Positions 16,762-25,039 of a DNA stretch of 64,000 bases are shown piece after piece. The stretch comes from Amycolatopsis granulosa (lineage in GTDB: Bacteria; Actinomycetota; Actinomycetes; Mycobacteriales; Pseudonocardiaceae). Location: positions 1,240,001-1,304,000 of the forward strand of contig NZ_JAANOV010000001.1 in the NCBI RefSeq assembly GCF_011758745.1, in the 5' to 3' direction. A program made the position numbers and the translations under genes. The notes below the pieces were generated by a model. It ran no database searches. It was not told the origin of the DNA and saw nothing but the letters and a program-made list of their open reading frames with translations. Positions within the stretch are counted from its first letter, which is position 1, and each line of letters begins with the position of its first letter.

Positions 16762-17529
16762 GTGGGAACCTCGTGGTGGCGCTCACCGGCCGTGGTCGTA
16801 CTGGTGACCACGGCGCTGATCGGGACCGGTGCTCCGGCCACCGACGTGGCCGTCCCGGTGTCCACAGCGGACGTTCGTGACACGACGAGCACCACCGCGC
16901 ACGGCGCGCTGCCCGGCGCCCCGGTCGGGGCCCTGTTCACCGGCGGCAGGCACTTCTGCACGGCGAGCGTGGTCGGCAGCCCGGGCGGTGATCTCGTGCT
17001 GACGGCCGCGCACTGCCTGCCGGCGGGGGCACCGCAGGACCTGTACTTCGCACCGGGCTTCCACGACGGTGTCGCGCCGTTCGGGATGTGGCAGGTCACC
17101 GCCGTGCACGTGCCGGCCGGGTGGGCGGCGGGCGCGGACCAGGACCTGGACTTCGCGTTCCTGACCGTGCGCCAGGCCGGAAACCCGCGTCCCGTGCAGG
17201 ACCTGACCGGCGCGGAGACCCTCGGCGTGGACCGCGGGTCCACGCACGACATCGTGCTGACCGGGTATCCCGACGGCGCGGACTCGCCGGTGATCTGCCC
17301 GGGCCGCACGACGCGGTTCGGTGCGCACCAGCAGCGGGTCGCCTGCCCCGGCTTCCCGGACGGGACCAGCGGCGGCCCCTGGCTGACCGCGGTGGACCCG
17401 GCGACCGGGAACGGCACCGTGGTCGGCGTGATCGGCGGTTACCAGCAGGGCGGCGACACGCCCGACGTCTCCTACAGCGCCGCCTTCGACCAGGACATCC
17501 AGGACACCTACGACGCCGCGGTGCGATGA
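16762..17529 (+). CDS. Secreted trypsin-like serine protease
   Basis: Extracellular S1-family endopeptidase of about 255 residues. It starts at GTG 16762 (GGAG eight bases upstream) and opens with a signal peptide (about residues 1-27). The catalytic triad is visible: His near 84 in LTAAHC, Asp near 130 in DQDLDFAF and Ser near 203 in DGTSGGPW. Cys pairs around FCTASV/AAHC and VICP/VACP suggest two disulfides. It has no C-terminal anchor, so it is probably released. Related actinomycete proteases degrade host or environmental proteins; the exact specificity is not evident. Confidence 0.85.
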   Translation: MGTSWWRSPAVVVLVTTALIGTGAPATDVAVPVSTADVRDTTSTTAHGALPGAPVGALFTGGRHFCTASVVGSPGGDLVLTAAHCLPAGAPQDLYFAPGFHDGVAPFGMWQVTAVHVPAGWAAGADQDLDFAFLTVRQAGNPRPVQDLTGAETLGVDRGSTHDIVLTGYPDGADSPVICPGRTTRFGAHQQRVACPGFPDGTSGGPWLTAVDPATGNGTVVGVIGGYQQGGDTPDVSYSAAFDQDIQDTYDAAVR

Positions 17530-17549
17530 CGCCGGCCGGGCAGCGCGGG

Positions 17550-18404
17550 TCAGGACCCGGCGAGGACGGGGGCCAGCGCGCTGGACAGGTCGGCGTAGGT
17601 GTCGATCCCCGCGAGCCGGGTGCCGGCCGCCACCATGGCCTGCGCCATGCCGGGCACGATGCCGCACACGATGCCGCGCGCGCCCATCAGCCGGGTCGCG
17701 GCGACGATGTCCGCCAGCCGCCCGGACACCTGGTCGTCGACGTCGCTCGCCCCGGTCACGTCGATGATCAGCGTGTGCACGCCACGCGTGTGGACCACGT
17801 CGAGCACGGTTTCCATGGCCAGCGCGGCGCGCTCCGCGTCCAGCGTGCCGATCAACGGCAGCACGACCACGCCGTCCCCGACGGTGAGCAGCGGCACGGA
17901 CAGCTCCAGCACCCGCTGACGGTGCGCCTCGATCAGCTCGTCGCGCCGCTGGACGTAGGTCTCCATGATCAGGATCGCGGCGGCGTCCACGCAGCGGTTG
18001 AGCGCCACCACGATGTCCATGGTCTCCGCCGCCTCCGCCGGACCGGTCTCGGCGTGCGCGCGCAGCACCCCGACGACCGCCTGCTTCAACGCCAGCAACG
18101 CCATCGCGGTGTGCCCGGGCGACGTGCCGGCGTGCGCGCGGCCACCGGCGAACTCGATCAGCGCCGCGCGCAGCCCGGGCTCCTCGTAGGGCAGGCGGTG
18201 CAGCGGGCGATCGCTGTCCAGCGCCGTCAGCAGCGCGGTGAGCACCCGCTCGGTCCCGGCCAGCAAGCCCTGCTGGTCGGCGGCCGGGCCGGGGGGCATC
18301 AGCTCCCGCTGCTGGCGGACCCAGGACTCGATCAGGTCGTGCCGCCACCGCTCGACGACCTCGCGCAGGCGGCTCCGCATTCGCTCCGCATTGGTCTCGG
18401 CCAC
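17550..18404 (-). CDS. STAS-domain regulator (RsbR-like)
   Basis: Soluble regulator of 284 residues. The N-terminal about 170 residues are helical (RLREVVERWRHDLIESWVRQ), like the sensory domain of RsbR-type stressosome proteins. A STAS domain follows (LELSVPLLTVGDGVVVLPLI onwards), with the phosphorylation-loop segment IIDVTGASDVDD holding candidate Thr/Ser. Such proteins act by partner switching on sigma-factor or anti-sigma modules. No kinase or phosphatase partner is adjacent. The start GTG 18404 (VAETNAERM) is preceded by TGGAGGACATGGGGAC; the longer frame to 18524 reads through a terminator and is rejected. Confidence 0.78.
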   Translation of the reverse strand: MAETNAERMRSRLREVVERWRHDLIESWVRQQRELMPPGPAADQQGLLAGTERVLTALLTALDSDRPLHRLPYEEPGLRAALIEFAGGRAHAGTSPGHTAMALLALKQAVVGVLRAHAETGPAEAAETMDIVVALNRCVDAAAILIMETYVQRRDELIEAHRQRVLELSVPLLTVGDGVVVLPLIGTLDAERAALAMETVLDVVHTRGVHTLIIDVTGASDVDDQVSGRLADIVAATRLMGARGIVCGIVPGMAQAMVAAGTRLAGIDTYADLSSALAPVLAGS

Positions 18405-18489
18405 GTCCCCATGTCCTCCACAGTCCCCCACCGCCCGGCGGGCCGGCACCAGGATAGGCCCACGCGGGGCGGTGGTGACGCACGCGGAC

Positions 18490-18522
18490 GGCGCGGGCAC
18501 CCGGCTGCCGGGTGCCCGCGCC
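18490..18522 (-). terminator. Strong hairpin terminator after the ABC-transporter operon
   Basis: Perfect 15-bp stem: GGCGCGGGCACCCGG (18490-18504), loop CTG, then the exact complement (18508-18522). It lies 14 bp past the stop of the solute-binding protein gene on the minus strand. There is no U-tract, as is common for high-GC actinomycete terminators. It should insulate the transporter operon from the STAS regulator downstream. Confidence 0.75.
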
Positions 18523-18536
18523 ACCGGTGTGCCGGC

Positions 18537-19583
18537 TCAGCCCCGGCCGGCGGCGTCCACGAACTCCGTGGTGTAGGTCCTGGACAGGTCGATGGAGTCC
18601 TTGCGCGGCTTGACGTTGGTCGAGAACGAGGCGAGCACCTCGAGCGCGTTCCGCGCGCCGGAGGGGTCCATCCTGCCGTCGGCGTTGAACATCCCGATGC
18701 TGTCCTTGACCGACTTGACGTAGAGCGCGGGGTCACCACCGCCGTAGGACGGCGGCATCTTCGCCGCGATCTCCTCCGGCGTGTGCTGGCTGATCCACTT
18801 CAGCGTGGCGACGAAGGCGTTCGCGAGCTTCTGCACCACGTCGTGGTTCTGCTGCACGAAGTCGCAGCTCAGGTACAGCGACGTGGCGGGGTAGAGCCCG
18901 CCGAGCGCGGCCTTGGTGCCCTCGACGGTGCGCAGGTCGTAGAGCACCTTGGCCTTGCCGGTGCTGGTCAGCGACGCGATCGTCGGGTCGGTGGTCATCC
19001 CGGCGTCGATGCCGCCGTTGTCCAGGCTCGCGATGAACGTCTGCCCGGCGCCGACCTTGACCGGGGTGTACTGGTCCGCGCCCACGCCGGCCTTGGCGGC
19101 CAGCGCCTTGGTCAGGAAGTCGGTCGACGAGCCCAGCGAGGTGACGCCGAGCTTCTTGCCCGCGAAGTCCGCGGCGCTGGTGATCTTGTCCGCGTTCGCG
19201 GTGCTCACCACCTCGGCCTCACCGGGGATGTTGGCCATCTGCACCACGCTCTGGATGCACTGGCCCTTGGCCTGCAGGTCGATGGTGTGGTCGTAGAACC
19301 CGACCACACCCTGCACCTGCCCGGCGACCAGGGCGGTCTCCGCGTTGGCCCCGGACTGCTCGTCCTGCAGCTCCACGTCCAGGCCCTGGGCGGTGAAGTT
19401 GCCGAGCTGCTGGGTGAGCGTCGCGGGCAGGTAGATGATCTTGTTCAGCCCGCCGACCATGATGGTGATGTGCGGCTTGCCGTTCGCCCCCGTGGTGGCG
19501 ACCCGGGAGTCCTGGCAGGCGGTCGTGCCGGCGACGGCGAGGGTGAGCGCGGCGACGAGGCCGGCGATGCGGCGAATCCTCAT
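18537..19583 (-). CDS. ABC transporter substrate-binding lipoprotein, nitrate/sulfonate/taurine/thiamine-precursor type
   Basis: Extracytoplasmic solute receptor of 348 residues. The signal peptide ends in a lipobox with Cys near 23 (AGTTACQD). The mature part matches the SsuA/TauA/ThiY group: KPHITIMVGGLNKIIYLPAT at the start, LDVELQDEQSGA, GVVGFYDHTI, AADFAGKKLGVTSLGSSTDF and GIDAGMTTDPTIAS. The ligand could be an aliphatic sulfonate, an aromatic acid or a pyrimidine precursor. ATG 19583 has AAAGGA upstream. Last gene of a three-gene operon with permease and ATPase, ended by the hairpin at 18490. Confidence 0.85.
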   Translation of the reverse strand: MRIRRIAGLVAALTLAVAGTTACQDSRVATTGANGKPHITIMVGGLNKIIYLPATLTQQLGNFTAQGLDVELQDEQSGANAETALVAGQVQGVVGFYDHTIDLQAKGQCIQSVVQMANIPGEAEVVSTANADKITSAADFAGKKLGVTSLGSSTDFLTKALAAKAGVGADQYTPVKVGAGQTFIASLDNGGIDAGMTTDPTIASLTSTGKAKVLYDLRTVEGTKAALGGLYPATSLYLSCDFVQQNHDVVQKLANAFVATLKWISQHTPEEIAAKMPPSYGGGDPALYVKSVKDSIGMFNADGRMDPSGARNALEVLASFSTNVKPRKDSIDLSRTYTTEFVDAAGRG

Positions 19584-19597
19584 TGATCCGGTTCCTT

Positions 19598-20476
19598 TCA
19601 CAGAGCGGCGGTGGTGCCGGCGGACACGGACGGCCGCCAGCGCAGCAGCCGGTTCTCCAGGTGCCCGATGCCCCATTCGGCGAGGAGGGCGACGACGGTG
19701 ATGATGATCATCGCGGCGTAGATGCCGGCGGAGTCGAACGTGCCCTGCGCGTTGGCGATCAGGAAACCGATCCCGGCCTTGGACCCGGCGTACTCCCCGA
19801 CCACGGCGCCGATGAGGGCGAACCCGAACGCGGTGTGCAGCGAGGACAGGATCCACGACGTCGCACTCGGCAGCACGATCGACCGCAGCACCTGCAACCG
19901 CCCGGCACCGAGGATCCGTGCGTTGTCGATCAGGTTGCGGTCCACTTCCCGGGCGCCGGTGAAGGCGTTGAAGAACACCGCGAAGAACACCAGCACGACG
20001 ACGGTGGCGACCTTCGAGGCCAGGCCCAGCCCGAACCAGATCACGAACAGCGAGGCGAGCACGATCCGCGGCACCGCGTTGGCCGCCTTGATGAACGGGG
20101 CCAGCACGTCGGCGAGGTACTGGCTGCGGCCGAGGATCACGCCGAGCACGACACCGGCGACCGCGCCGAGCGCGAACCCGAACACCGCCTCCTCCACGGT
20201 GACCCACAGCTGGTACCAGATGGACCCGAAGTCGGTGCCGCGGGTGAACCAGCCGACCAGCCGCTCCCAGATCCGGGAGGGCTTCGAATAGAAGAACGGG
20301 TCGATCCACAGCGTCGCAGCCAGCTCCCAGCTGCCCAGCCACGCGACCACGATCGCCAGGCGCAGCAGCCAGGTGTTGCGGCGGCGGCGGAACACGGCCC
20401 GCCGCTGCCGGGCCAGGATCATCTCCTCGGTCTCGGGCTGCACGTTCACCGGCACGGCGGCGGTGTCAAGCGACAT
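19598..20476 (-). CDS. ABC transporter permease, SsuC/TauC type
   Basis: Inner-membrane subunit of 292 residues with about six helices. The cytoplasmic coupling loop is typical (NLIDNARILGAGRLQVLRSI then VLPSATSWILSSL, the EAA-type motif). The sequence APFIKAANAVPRIVLASLFV is characteristic of the BPD_transp_1 SsuC/TauC group. It overlaps the ATPase gene by 11 bp at its 5' end and is followed 14 bp later by the binding-protein gene, so all three are translated from one mRNA. Confidence 0.9.
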   Translation of the reverse strand: MSLDTAAVPVNVQPETEEMILARQRRAVFRRRRNTWLLRLAIVVAWLGSWELAATLWIDPFFYSKPSRIWERLVGWFTRGTDFGSIWYQLWVTVEEAVFGFALGAVAGVVLGVILGRSQYLADVLAPFIKAANAVPRIVLASLFVIWFGLGLASKVATVVVLVFFAVFFNAFTGAREVDRNLIDNARILGAGRLQVLRSIVLPSATSWILSSLHTAFGFALIGAVVGEYAGSKAGIGFLIANAQGTFDSAGIYAAMIIITVVALLAEWGIGHLENRLLRWRPSVSAGTTAAL

Positions 20477-21269
20477 CGGTGTTCCCTCCCCGGGCCTTGG
20501 CGACCTCGACGCGCAGCGACTCCCAGACCTCGCGGTAGATCCGCAGGAAGTCCTCGGTGATGCGCAGCTCCTCGACCTCGCGCGGGCGCGGCAGATCCAC
20601 GACGAACACGTCCTTCACGGTGGCCGGGCTCGTGGTCAGCACCACGACCTTGTCGGCGAGCGCGATGGCCTCCTCGAGGTCGTGGGTCACGAAGACGACG
20701 GCCGCGCCGGTGCCCGACCACAGCCGCAGCAGCTCGTCCTGCATGAGCGCGCGGGTCTGCACGTCCAGCGCCGAGAACGGCTCGTCCATCAGCAGGATCC
20801 GCGGCCGGGTGACCAGCGTCTGCGCGAGCGCCACGCGCTTGCGCATGCCGCCGGAGAGCTGGTGCGGGTAGTACTTCTCGAACCCGGCGAGCCCGACCCG
20901 CCGCACCCAGTCGGCGGCCTGCTCGCGCGCCTCCGCCTTGCCCGCGCCGCGGAACCGCGGGCCCGAGGCGACGTTGTCCAGGACCGAGCGCCACGGCATC
21001 ACGGCGTCGGTCTGGAACATGTAGCCCACTCCGTCCGGAATGGACCGCACCGGTTCGCCGTCGACGCGGACCTCCCCGGCCGAGGCCGGCTGCAGGCCGG
21101 AGACCAGGGACAGCGTCGTGGACTTGCCGCATCCGGTGGGCCCGACGACGGCGACGAACTCGCCCGCCTCGACGCTCAGCGTCAGATCGCGGACCGCGGT
21201 GTGCACCGAGCCGCTCCCGCTCGGGAACCGCTTGGTGGCACCGGCCAGCTCGATCAGGGGTGGGGACAT
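20466..21269 (-). CDS. ABC transporter ATP-binding protein, SsuB/TauB type
   Basis: Cytoplasmic ATPase of 267 residues powering the adjacent importer. Walker A is GPTGCGKST, the signature is LSGGMRKRVALAQ, Walker B is ILLMDEP and the switch His is in VFVTHDLEEA. The Q-loop region (YMFQTDAVMPWRSVLDN) matches the nitrate/sulfonate/taurine subfamily. First gene of the operon; ATG 21269 has GAAGGAG upstream. It is divergent from the CitA-like kinase, sharing a 149-bp control region with repeated GCGTT motifs. Confidence 0.92.
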   Translation of the reverse strand: MSPPLIELAGATKRFPSGSGSVHTAVRDLTLSVEAGEFVAVVGPTGCGKSTTLSLVSGLQPASAGEVRVDGEPVRSIPDGVGYMFQTDAVMPWRSVLDNVASGPRFRGAGKAEAREQAADWVRRVGLAGFEKYYPHQLSGGMRKRVALAQTLVTRPRILLMDEPFSALDVQTRALMQDELLRLWSGTGAAVVFVTHDLEEAIALADKVVVLTTSPATVKDVFVVDLPRPREVEELRITEDFLRIYREVWESLRVEVAKARGGNTDVA

Positions 21270-21350
21270 CGGGTGACTCCTTCGTCACTCGGCAGGGGGG
21301 ACCGTGTCACGCACGTTAAGAAGCGGGGGCACCGCCGGTGAAGCTTGTTC

Positions 21351-21398
21351 GCGTTCTGCGTCCGCAGTGCGCGTTCTTCGCGTTTTGCGCGTTTAGCT
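21351..21398. promoter_or_regulatory. Repeated GCGTTYTKCG motifs in the divergent control region
   Basis: Between the ABC operon (start 21269) and the kinase gene (start 21419) are GCGTTCTGCG (21351), GCGTTCTTCG (21371), GCGTTTTGCG (21380) and a partial GCGTTTAGC (21389). Spacings are 20, 9 and 9 bases, roughly one helical turn apart. They are candidate binding sites for the adjacent CitB-type response regulator, able to act on both directions. Confidence 0.45.
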
Positions 21399-21418
21399 CA
21401 CCCGCTTGACCAGCGCGT

Positions 21419-23038
21419 ATGGTGCTCCGCATGGACAACGGCGTCTTCGCCCGGCTGCGGTTCTCCCGCCAGATCCTGATCTTGCAGATCGCGGTGGTCG
21501 CGCTGGTGCTCGTCGTCGGCATGGCCCTGGTGAGCTGGTTGCTGTGGAGCACGCTGCGTGACCAGTACGGCGAGCGTGCCCTGGGCATCGCCCACACGGT
21601 GTCCGTCGATCCGGTGGTGGTCGCCGGCGCCGCGGCTCGCCGTCCGGGTGGCGAGCTCGAGGAGCGGGTGCAGGCGGTCACCGCCCGGACCGGTGCGCTG
21701 TTCGTGGTCATCACCGACGACCGGGGCATCCGGCTGGCCCATCCCGACCCGGCGCAGATCGGCGAGCCGGTGAGCACCGACCCGTCGGAGGCGCTGGCGG
21801 GCAACGACGTGGTCAGCGAGGTCCAGGAGGGCACGCTGGGCGTTTCGGTGCGGAGCAAGACGCCGATCCGCGGGCCCGGGGGCCGGGTGGTCGGTGAGGT
21901 CAGCGTCGGCTACCGGATCGGCGCGGCCACCGGCGATCTGGTCCGGCTGGTCCTGCTCAGCGCCGCCTTCGCGGCCGGCGCGCTGGCGCTGGGCGCGGGC
22001 GCGTCGGCGCTGCTGACCCGGCGGCTGCACCGGCTGACGCACGGACTGGAACCGCGGGAGCTGACGGAACTGCTCTACGAACGGGAGGCGGTGCTGCACG
22101 GGATCGGCGAGGGCATGCTCGCGCTCGACGCGAAGGGGCGCGTCTCGGCGCGGAACGCGGAAGCCGAGCGCCTGCTGGGGCGGCCGTTGCCGGTGGGCGC
22201 CGAACTGTCCGCATTGGACCTCTCGCCGCGGTTGCGCCGCGCGGTGGCGCAAAGCGAACCGGTGGACAACCTGCTCGCCGTCGCGGGCGACCGGGTCCTG
22301 GTGGTCAACTCGCGTGCGGTGCGCCGCGACGACCGTGACCTCGGCACCGTGCTGACCCTGCGGGACCGGACCGACCTCGACGCCCTGACCAGGGAGCTGG
22401 ACGCGGTGCGGTCGTTGTCCGACGGGCTGCGCGCGCAGCGGCACGAGTTCCGCAACCGCCTGCACACCCTGTCCGGGCTGCTCCAGCTGGGCCACAACGG
22501 CGAAGCCATCGAATACCTGCAGACGCTGACCGAGACGGCGGTCGCGCCGGGCGGCCTGGGCGACGCGGTGACCGACCCCTATCTGCGTGCCCTGGTGTCG
22601 GCGAAGATCGCGCAGGCGCGGGAGAAGGACGTGGAGCTGCGGCTGTCCGACGATTCCTGGGTGCGCGGCACGGTCACCGACCCCAGCGTCGCCAACACCG
22701 TCGTCGGCAACCTGCTCGACAACGCGGTGCATGCCGCCCGCATCGGTGCGCGCCGGCCGGCGACCGTGGAAATCGCCCTGCTGCAACAGGGTCCCGATCT
22801 GCACGTGTCCGTCGTGGACAGTGGGGCCGGGGTCGCCAGGACGATCCGGGACACCGTCTTCGACGAGGGCGTGTCGACGAAGCTGACCCCCGGGCACGGG
22901 CTCGGTCTGGCGCTGGCCCGCCAGGCCGCGCGGGCCCGCGGGGGCGACGTCTGGCTGGCCGACCCCGGCGGGGAGCACCGCGGCGCGCTGTTCGTCGCGG
23001 CCCTGCCGGGACTGCTCTCGGAGGAGGAACACCCGTGA
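21419..23038 (+). CDS. CitA/DcuS-type sensor histidine kinase
   Basis: Membrane kinase of 539 residues. There is a first membrane helix at about 20-44, an extracytoplasmic PAS-like sensor (45-175: TGALFVVITDDRGIRLAHPD typical of CitA/DcuS), a second helix (about 176-199), a cytoplasmic PAS (220-320) and a kinase core. The phospho-accepting His is near 342 in LRAQRHEFRNRLH; the N box is NLLDNAVHAA and the G boxes are VDSGAGV and GHGLGLAL. This family senses small carboxylates such as citrate or C4-dicarboxylates. An alternative start is ATG 21431. The stop overlaps the response regulator start (GTGA). Confidence 0.9.
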   Translation: MVLRMDNGVFARLRFSRQILILQIAVVALVLVVGMALVSWLLWSTLRDQYGERALGIAHTVSVDPVVVAGAAARRPGGELEERVQAVTARTGALFVVITDDRGIRLAHPDPAQIGEPVSTDPSEALAGNDVVSEVQEGTLGVSVRSKTPIRGPGGRVVGEVSVGYRIGAATGDLVRLVLLSAAFAAGALALGAGASALLTRRLHRLTHGLEPRELTELLYEREAVLHGIGEGMLALDAKGRVSARNAEAERLLGRPLPVGAELSALDLSPRLRRAVAQSEPVDNLLAVAGDRVLVVNSRAVRRDDRDLGTVLTLRDRTDLDALTRELDAVRSLSDGLRAQRHEFRNRLHTLSGLLQLGHNGEAIEYLQTLTETAVAPGGLGDAVTDPYLRALVSAKIAQAREKDVELRLSDDSWVRGTVTDPSVANTVVGNLLDNAVHAARIGARRPATVEIALLQQGPDLHVSVVDSGAGVARTIRDTVFDEGVSTKLTPGHGLGLALARQAARARGGDVWLADPGGEHRGALFVAALPGLLSEEEHP

Positions 23039-23709
23039 TCCGCACGCTCATCGTCGACGACGACTTCCGGGTCGCCGCCGTGCACGCCGGTTTCGTGGCG
23101 GAAGTGCCCGGGTTCGCCGTCGCCGGCACCGCCCACACCGCCGCCGAAGCCCGGGCGCGGGTGCGGGAGCTCGCCCCCGACCTGGTGCTGCTCGACGTGT
23201 ACCTGCCCGACGAGCCGGGCCTGAACCTGCTGGGCGAACTGCACACGGACACCATCGTCCTGTCCGCGGCCACCGACACCCGCACCATCAGCGCGGCGAT
23301 CCGCGCCGGTGCGCTGAACTACCTGATCAAACCGTTCGCCACCGGGCAGTTCACCGAACGGCTGACCAGCTACGCGCACTACCGGCGGCTCGTGACCGGG
23401 GACCGCAACCTGGGCCAGGAAGACGTCGACAAGGCGTTCCGCCTGCTGCACGAGCGGGACCGCACGGCCACACCCAAGGGTCAGTCCAGCGCGACCGCGC
23501 GTCTGGTGGCCGAGCAGCTGCGCACCGCGGGCCGCGCGTTGTCGGCCGCCGAGGTGGCCGCGGAACTGGGCGTCGCGCGGGCCACCGCGCAGCGGTACCT
23601 GACCGCGCTGGCCCAGGCGGGCTCGGTCCGGATGCGCCTGCGGTACGGGGCGACGGGCCGCCCCGAGCACGAGTACCTGTGGCGCCCGGGACCCGGCGCG
23701 CCGCACTGA
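23035..23709 (+). CDS. CitB/DcuR-type response regulator
   Basis: Two-domain regulator of 224 residues. The receiver domain has Asp 54 as phosphoacceptor (LVLLDVYLPDE), an acidic DDD at 8-10 and Lys 99 in LIKPF. The C-terminal helix-turn-helix (TARLVAEQLRTAGRALSAAE to ARATAQRYLTALAQAG) is the CitB-type winged helix. GTG start overlaps the kinase stop, so the pair is co-translated. Members normally activate transport and metabolism of carboxylic acids; here the only transporter nearby is the divergent SsuABC-like operon, a likely target. Confidence 0.9.
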   Translation: MIRTLIVDDDFRVAAVHAGFVAEVPGFAVAGTAHTAAEARARVRELAPDLVLLDVYLPDEPGLNLLGELHTDTIVLSAATDTRTISAAIRAGALNYLIKPFATGQFTERLTSYAHYRRLVTGDRNLGQEDVDKAFRLLHERDRTATPKGQSSATARLVAEQLRTAGRALSAAEVAAELGVARATAQRYLTALAQAGSVRMRLRYGATGRPEHEYLWRPGPGAPH

Positions 23710-23725
23710 CCGGGCCCGGCGGAGC

Positions 23726-24118
23726 TCACACCGCGCGGCTGGACCGGGGACCGTCCAGTCCCCAGGAGATGATCCGGGCCGGGGTGATGCGGATGACCTC
23801 TCGCGAGAAGTACGGCAGCGGCGGCTCCTGGTCGGTCAGCGCCACCGCGGTGCCGCGGACCTCGACGCCCCGCGGCACCCAGGGGTCGACCGTGGCCAGG
23901 TCGTCCACCACGAACGACACCGTGCTGCCCGACTGGACGTTCCGGAACTTCTTGGACGCGCCCAGCGCGTGCCCGCCGATGACGATCGTGCCGCCGTCGA
24001 CGAAGAAGTTGGTGGGGTTGTTCTGCACCCGCCCGTCCGGCGCGACGGTGGCGAGCCGGCCGAGGGGCTGGGCGGTCAGGTAATCCAGTTCTGCTTGAGT
24101 GAACACGGGCGGGATCAT
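23726..24118 (-). CDS. PPOX-class F420-dependent oxidoreductase-like protein
   Basis: A 130-residue flavin/F420-binding split-barrel protein. The start ATG 24118 gives MIPPVFTQAELDYLTAQPLG, followed by RLATVAPDGRVQNNPTNFFV and the GHALGASKKFRNV stretch typical of actinomycete pyridoxamine-phosphate-oxidase-like F420 enzymes. They reduce or oxidise small cofactors or xenobiotics with F420. No strong ribosome-binding site is visible, and GTG 24106 (VFTQAELDYL) is an alternative. Convergent with the CitB-like regulator gene. Confidence 0.82.
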   Translation of the reverse strand: MIPPVFTQAELDYLTAQPLGRLATVAPDGRVQNNPTNFFVDGGTIVIGGHALGASKKFRNVQSGSTVSFVVDDLATVDPWVPRGVEVRGTAVALTDQEPPLPYFSREVIRITPARIISWGLDGPRSSRAV

Positions 24119-24177
24119 GCCGCTTGACGCGGACGTCAAGGCAAGCGCCGCGCACCGGACCCCGGCGCGTGAACGGG

Positions 24178-24576
24178 TCAGCCGTGTTCCTCGCACAGGG
24201 CGCGGACCGTGTCCAGCTCGCCGCGCACCACCGCCCGCTGTCCGGCGATCGCCTCGTCCGGCGCGTCGGCGGGGAGGAACATCGTGAACTGGTACTCGGC
24301 GCCGTCGCCGTGCGGCAGCACCCGGGTGAACACGCCCTGGCCGCGGTCCTGGGCCGAGAGCAGGTCGACCACCCCGTGCTCGCGGGAGGCGCGGACGGTG
24401 ATCCGTGCCTCGTTCTCGCCGTTGCTGAGCACCCAGTCGTCGCCGTCCGGGCGGACCGACCGGGCCACGCCGGGTGCCCACCGGGGCAGCTGGCGCGGGT
24501 CGGAGACGAGGTCGAACACGGTGCCGGGCGAGGCGGCGATGGAAATCGTTTCGGTCAGTACCTGATTAGTATGCAT
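24178..24576 (-). CDS. SRPBCC-family protein
   Basis: A 132-residue START-like fold protein (ETISIAASPGTVFDLVSDPR at the N-terminus, hydrophobic strands and a long C-terminal helix GQRAVVRGELDTVRALCEEH). Such proteins bind small hydrophobic ligands or act as cyclases/aromatases. The ATG at 24576 lies exactly 6 bases after a -10-like TACGAT on the minus strand with no Shine-Dalgarno, so the mRNA is probably leaderless. It is divergent from a MarR regulator, whose palindrome overlaps this start codon; the MarR protein probably represses it. Confidence 0.8.
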   Translation of the reverse strand: MHTNQVLTETISIAASPGTVFDLVSDPRQLPRWAPGVARSVRPDGDDWVLSNGENEARITVRASREHGVVDLLSAQDRGQGVFTRVLPHGDGAEYQFTMFLPADAPDEAIAGQRAVVRGELDTVRALCEEHG

Positions 24577-24597
24577 CTGCGTATCGTACGCTCATGC
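24573..24597. promoter_or_regulatory. MarR operator with overlapping divergent -10 elements
   Basis: Interrupted palindrome GCAT-n2-GCGTA-n3-TACGC-n2-ATGC. Its centre holds TATCGT (24582-24587) as a -10 for the plus-strand MarR gene and TACGAT (24583-24588) as a -10 for the minus-strand SRPBCC gene. Each hexamer lies 6 bases from its ATG, so one bound repressor dimer would block both leaderless promoters. Confidence 0.6.
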
Positions 24598-25037
24598 TTA
24601 TCGTTGTGTCACTCTACGATCGTCGGGTGGCGGACGAGGACCTGGGCGCGCTGTTCGGGCGCGTGGTGCGGCGGTTGATGAACGCCGAGCAGCCGGTGCT
24701 GCGCGAGCACGGCGTGTCGATGTGGGCCTACGCGGCGCTGTCCAGCCTCGCCGAGCGGCCGGCCACCTCGCAGGTGGCGCTGGCCAAGGCCATCGGCTAC
24801 GACAAGACCCGGCTGATCGCACTGCTCGACGAGCTCGCCCGGGAGGGCCTGGTGGTGCGGGAACCCGACCCGGCCGACCGCCGGGCCCACGTCGTCCGGC
24901 TGACCCCCGCCGGAAAGGCCCGGCACGCCGCGATCCGGGCCGGCATCCACGCGGTGGAGACCGAACTGCTCGGCCCGCTCAGCGCCGCCGAGCAACAGGC
25001 GTTCCGCGCCATGCTGGCGCGTCTCGCCTCGTCCTGA
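24594..25037 (+). CDS. MarR-family transcriptional regulator
   Basis: Dimeric winged-helix regulator of 147 residues. The MarR core is clear: EQPVLREHGVSMWAYAALSS, the recognition region SQVALAKAIGYDKTRLIALL and the wing REPDPADRRAHVVRLTPAGK. ATG 24594 is preceded by TATCGT at a 6-base gap, consistent with leaderless translation; GTG 24627 (VADEDLGALF) is an alternative closer to where many homologues begin. It is divergent from the SRPBCC gene and shares its palindromic control region, suggesting autoregulation and control of that gene in response to a small phenolic or lipophilic ligand. Confidence 0.88.
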   Translation: MLIVVSLYDRRVADEDLGALFGRVVRRLMNAEQPVLREHGVSMWAYAALSSLAERPATSQVALAKAIGYDKTRLIALLDELAREGLVVREPDPADRRAHVVRLTPAGKARHAAIRAGIHAVETELLGPLSAAEQQAFRAMLARLASS

Positions 25038-25039
25038 CC

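Noticed and set aside
18405..18524. Longer N-terminus for the STAS regulator
   Set aside because: It would read through the strong hairpin terminator at 18490-18522; GTG 18404 has a good ribosome-binding site.
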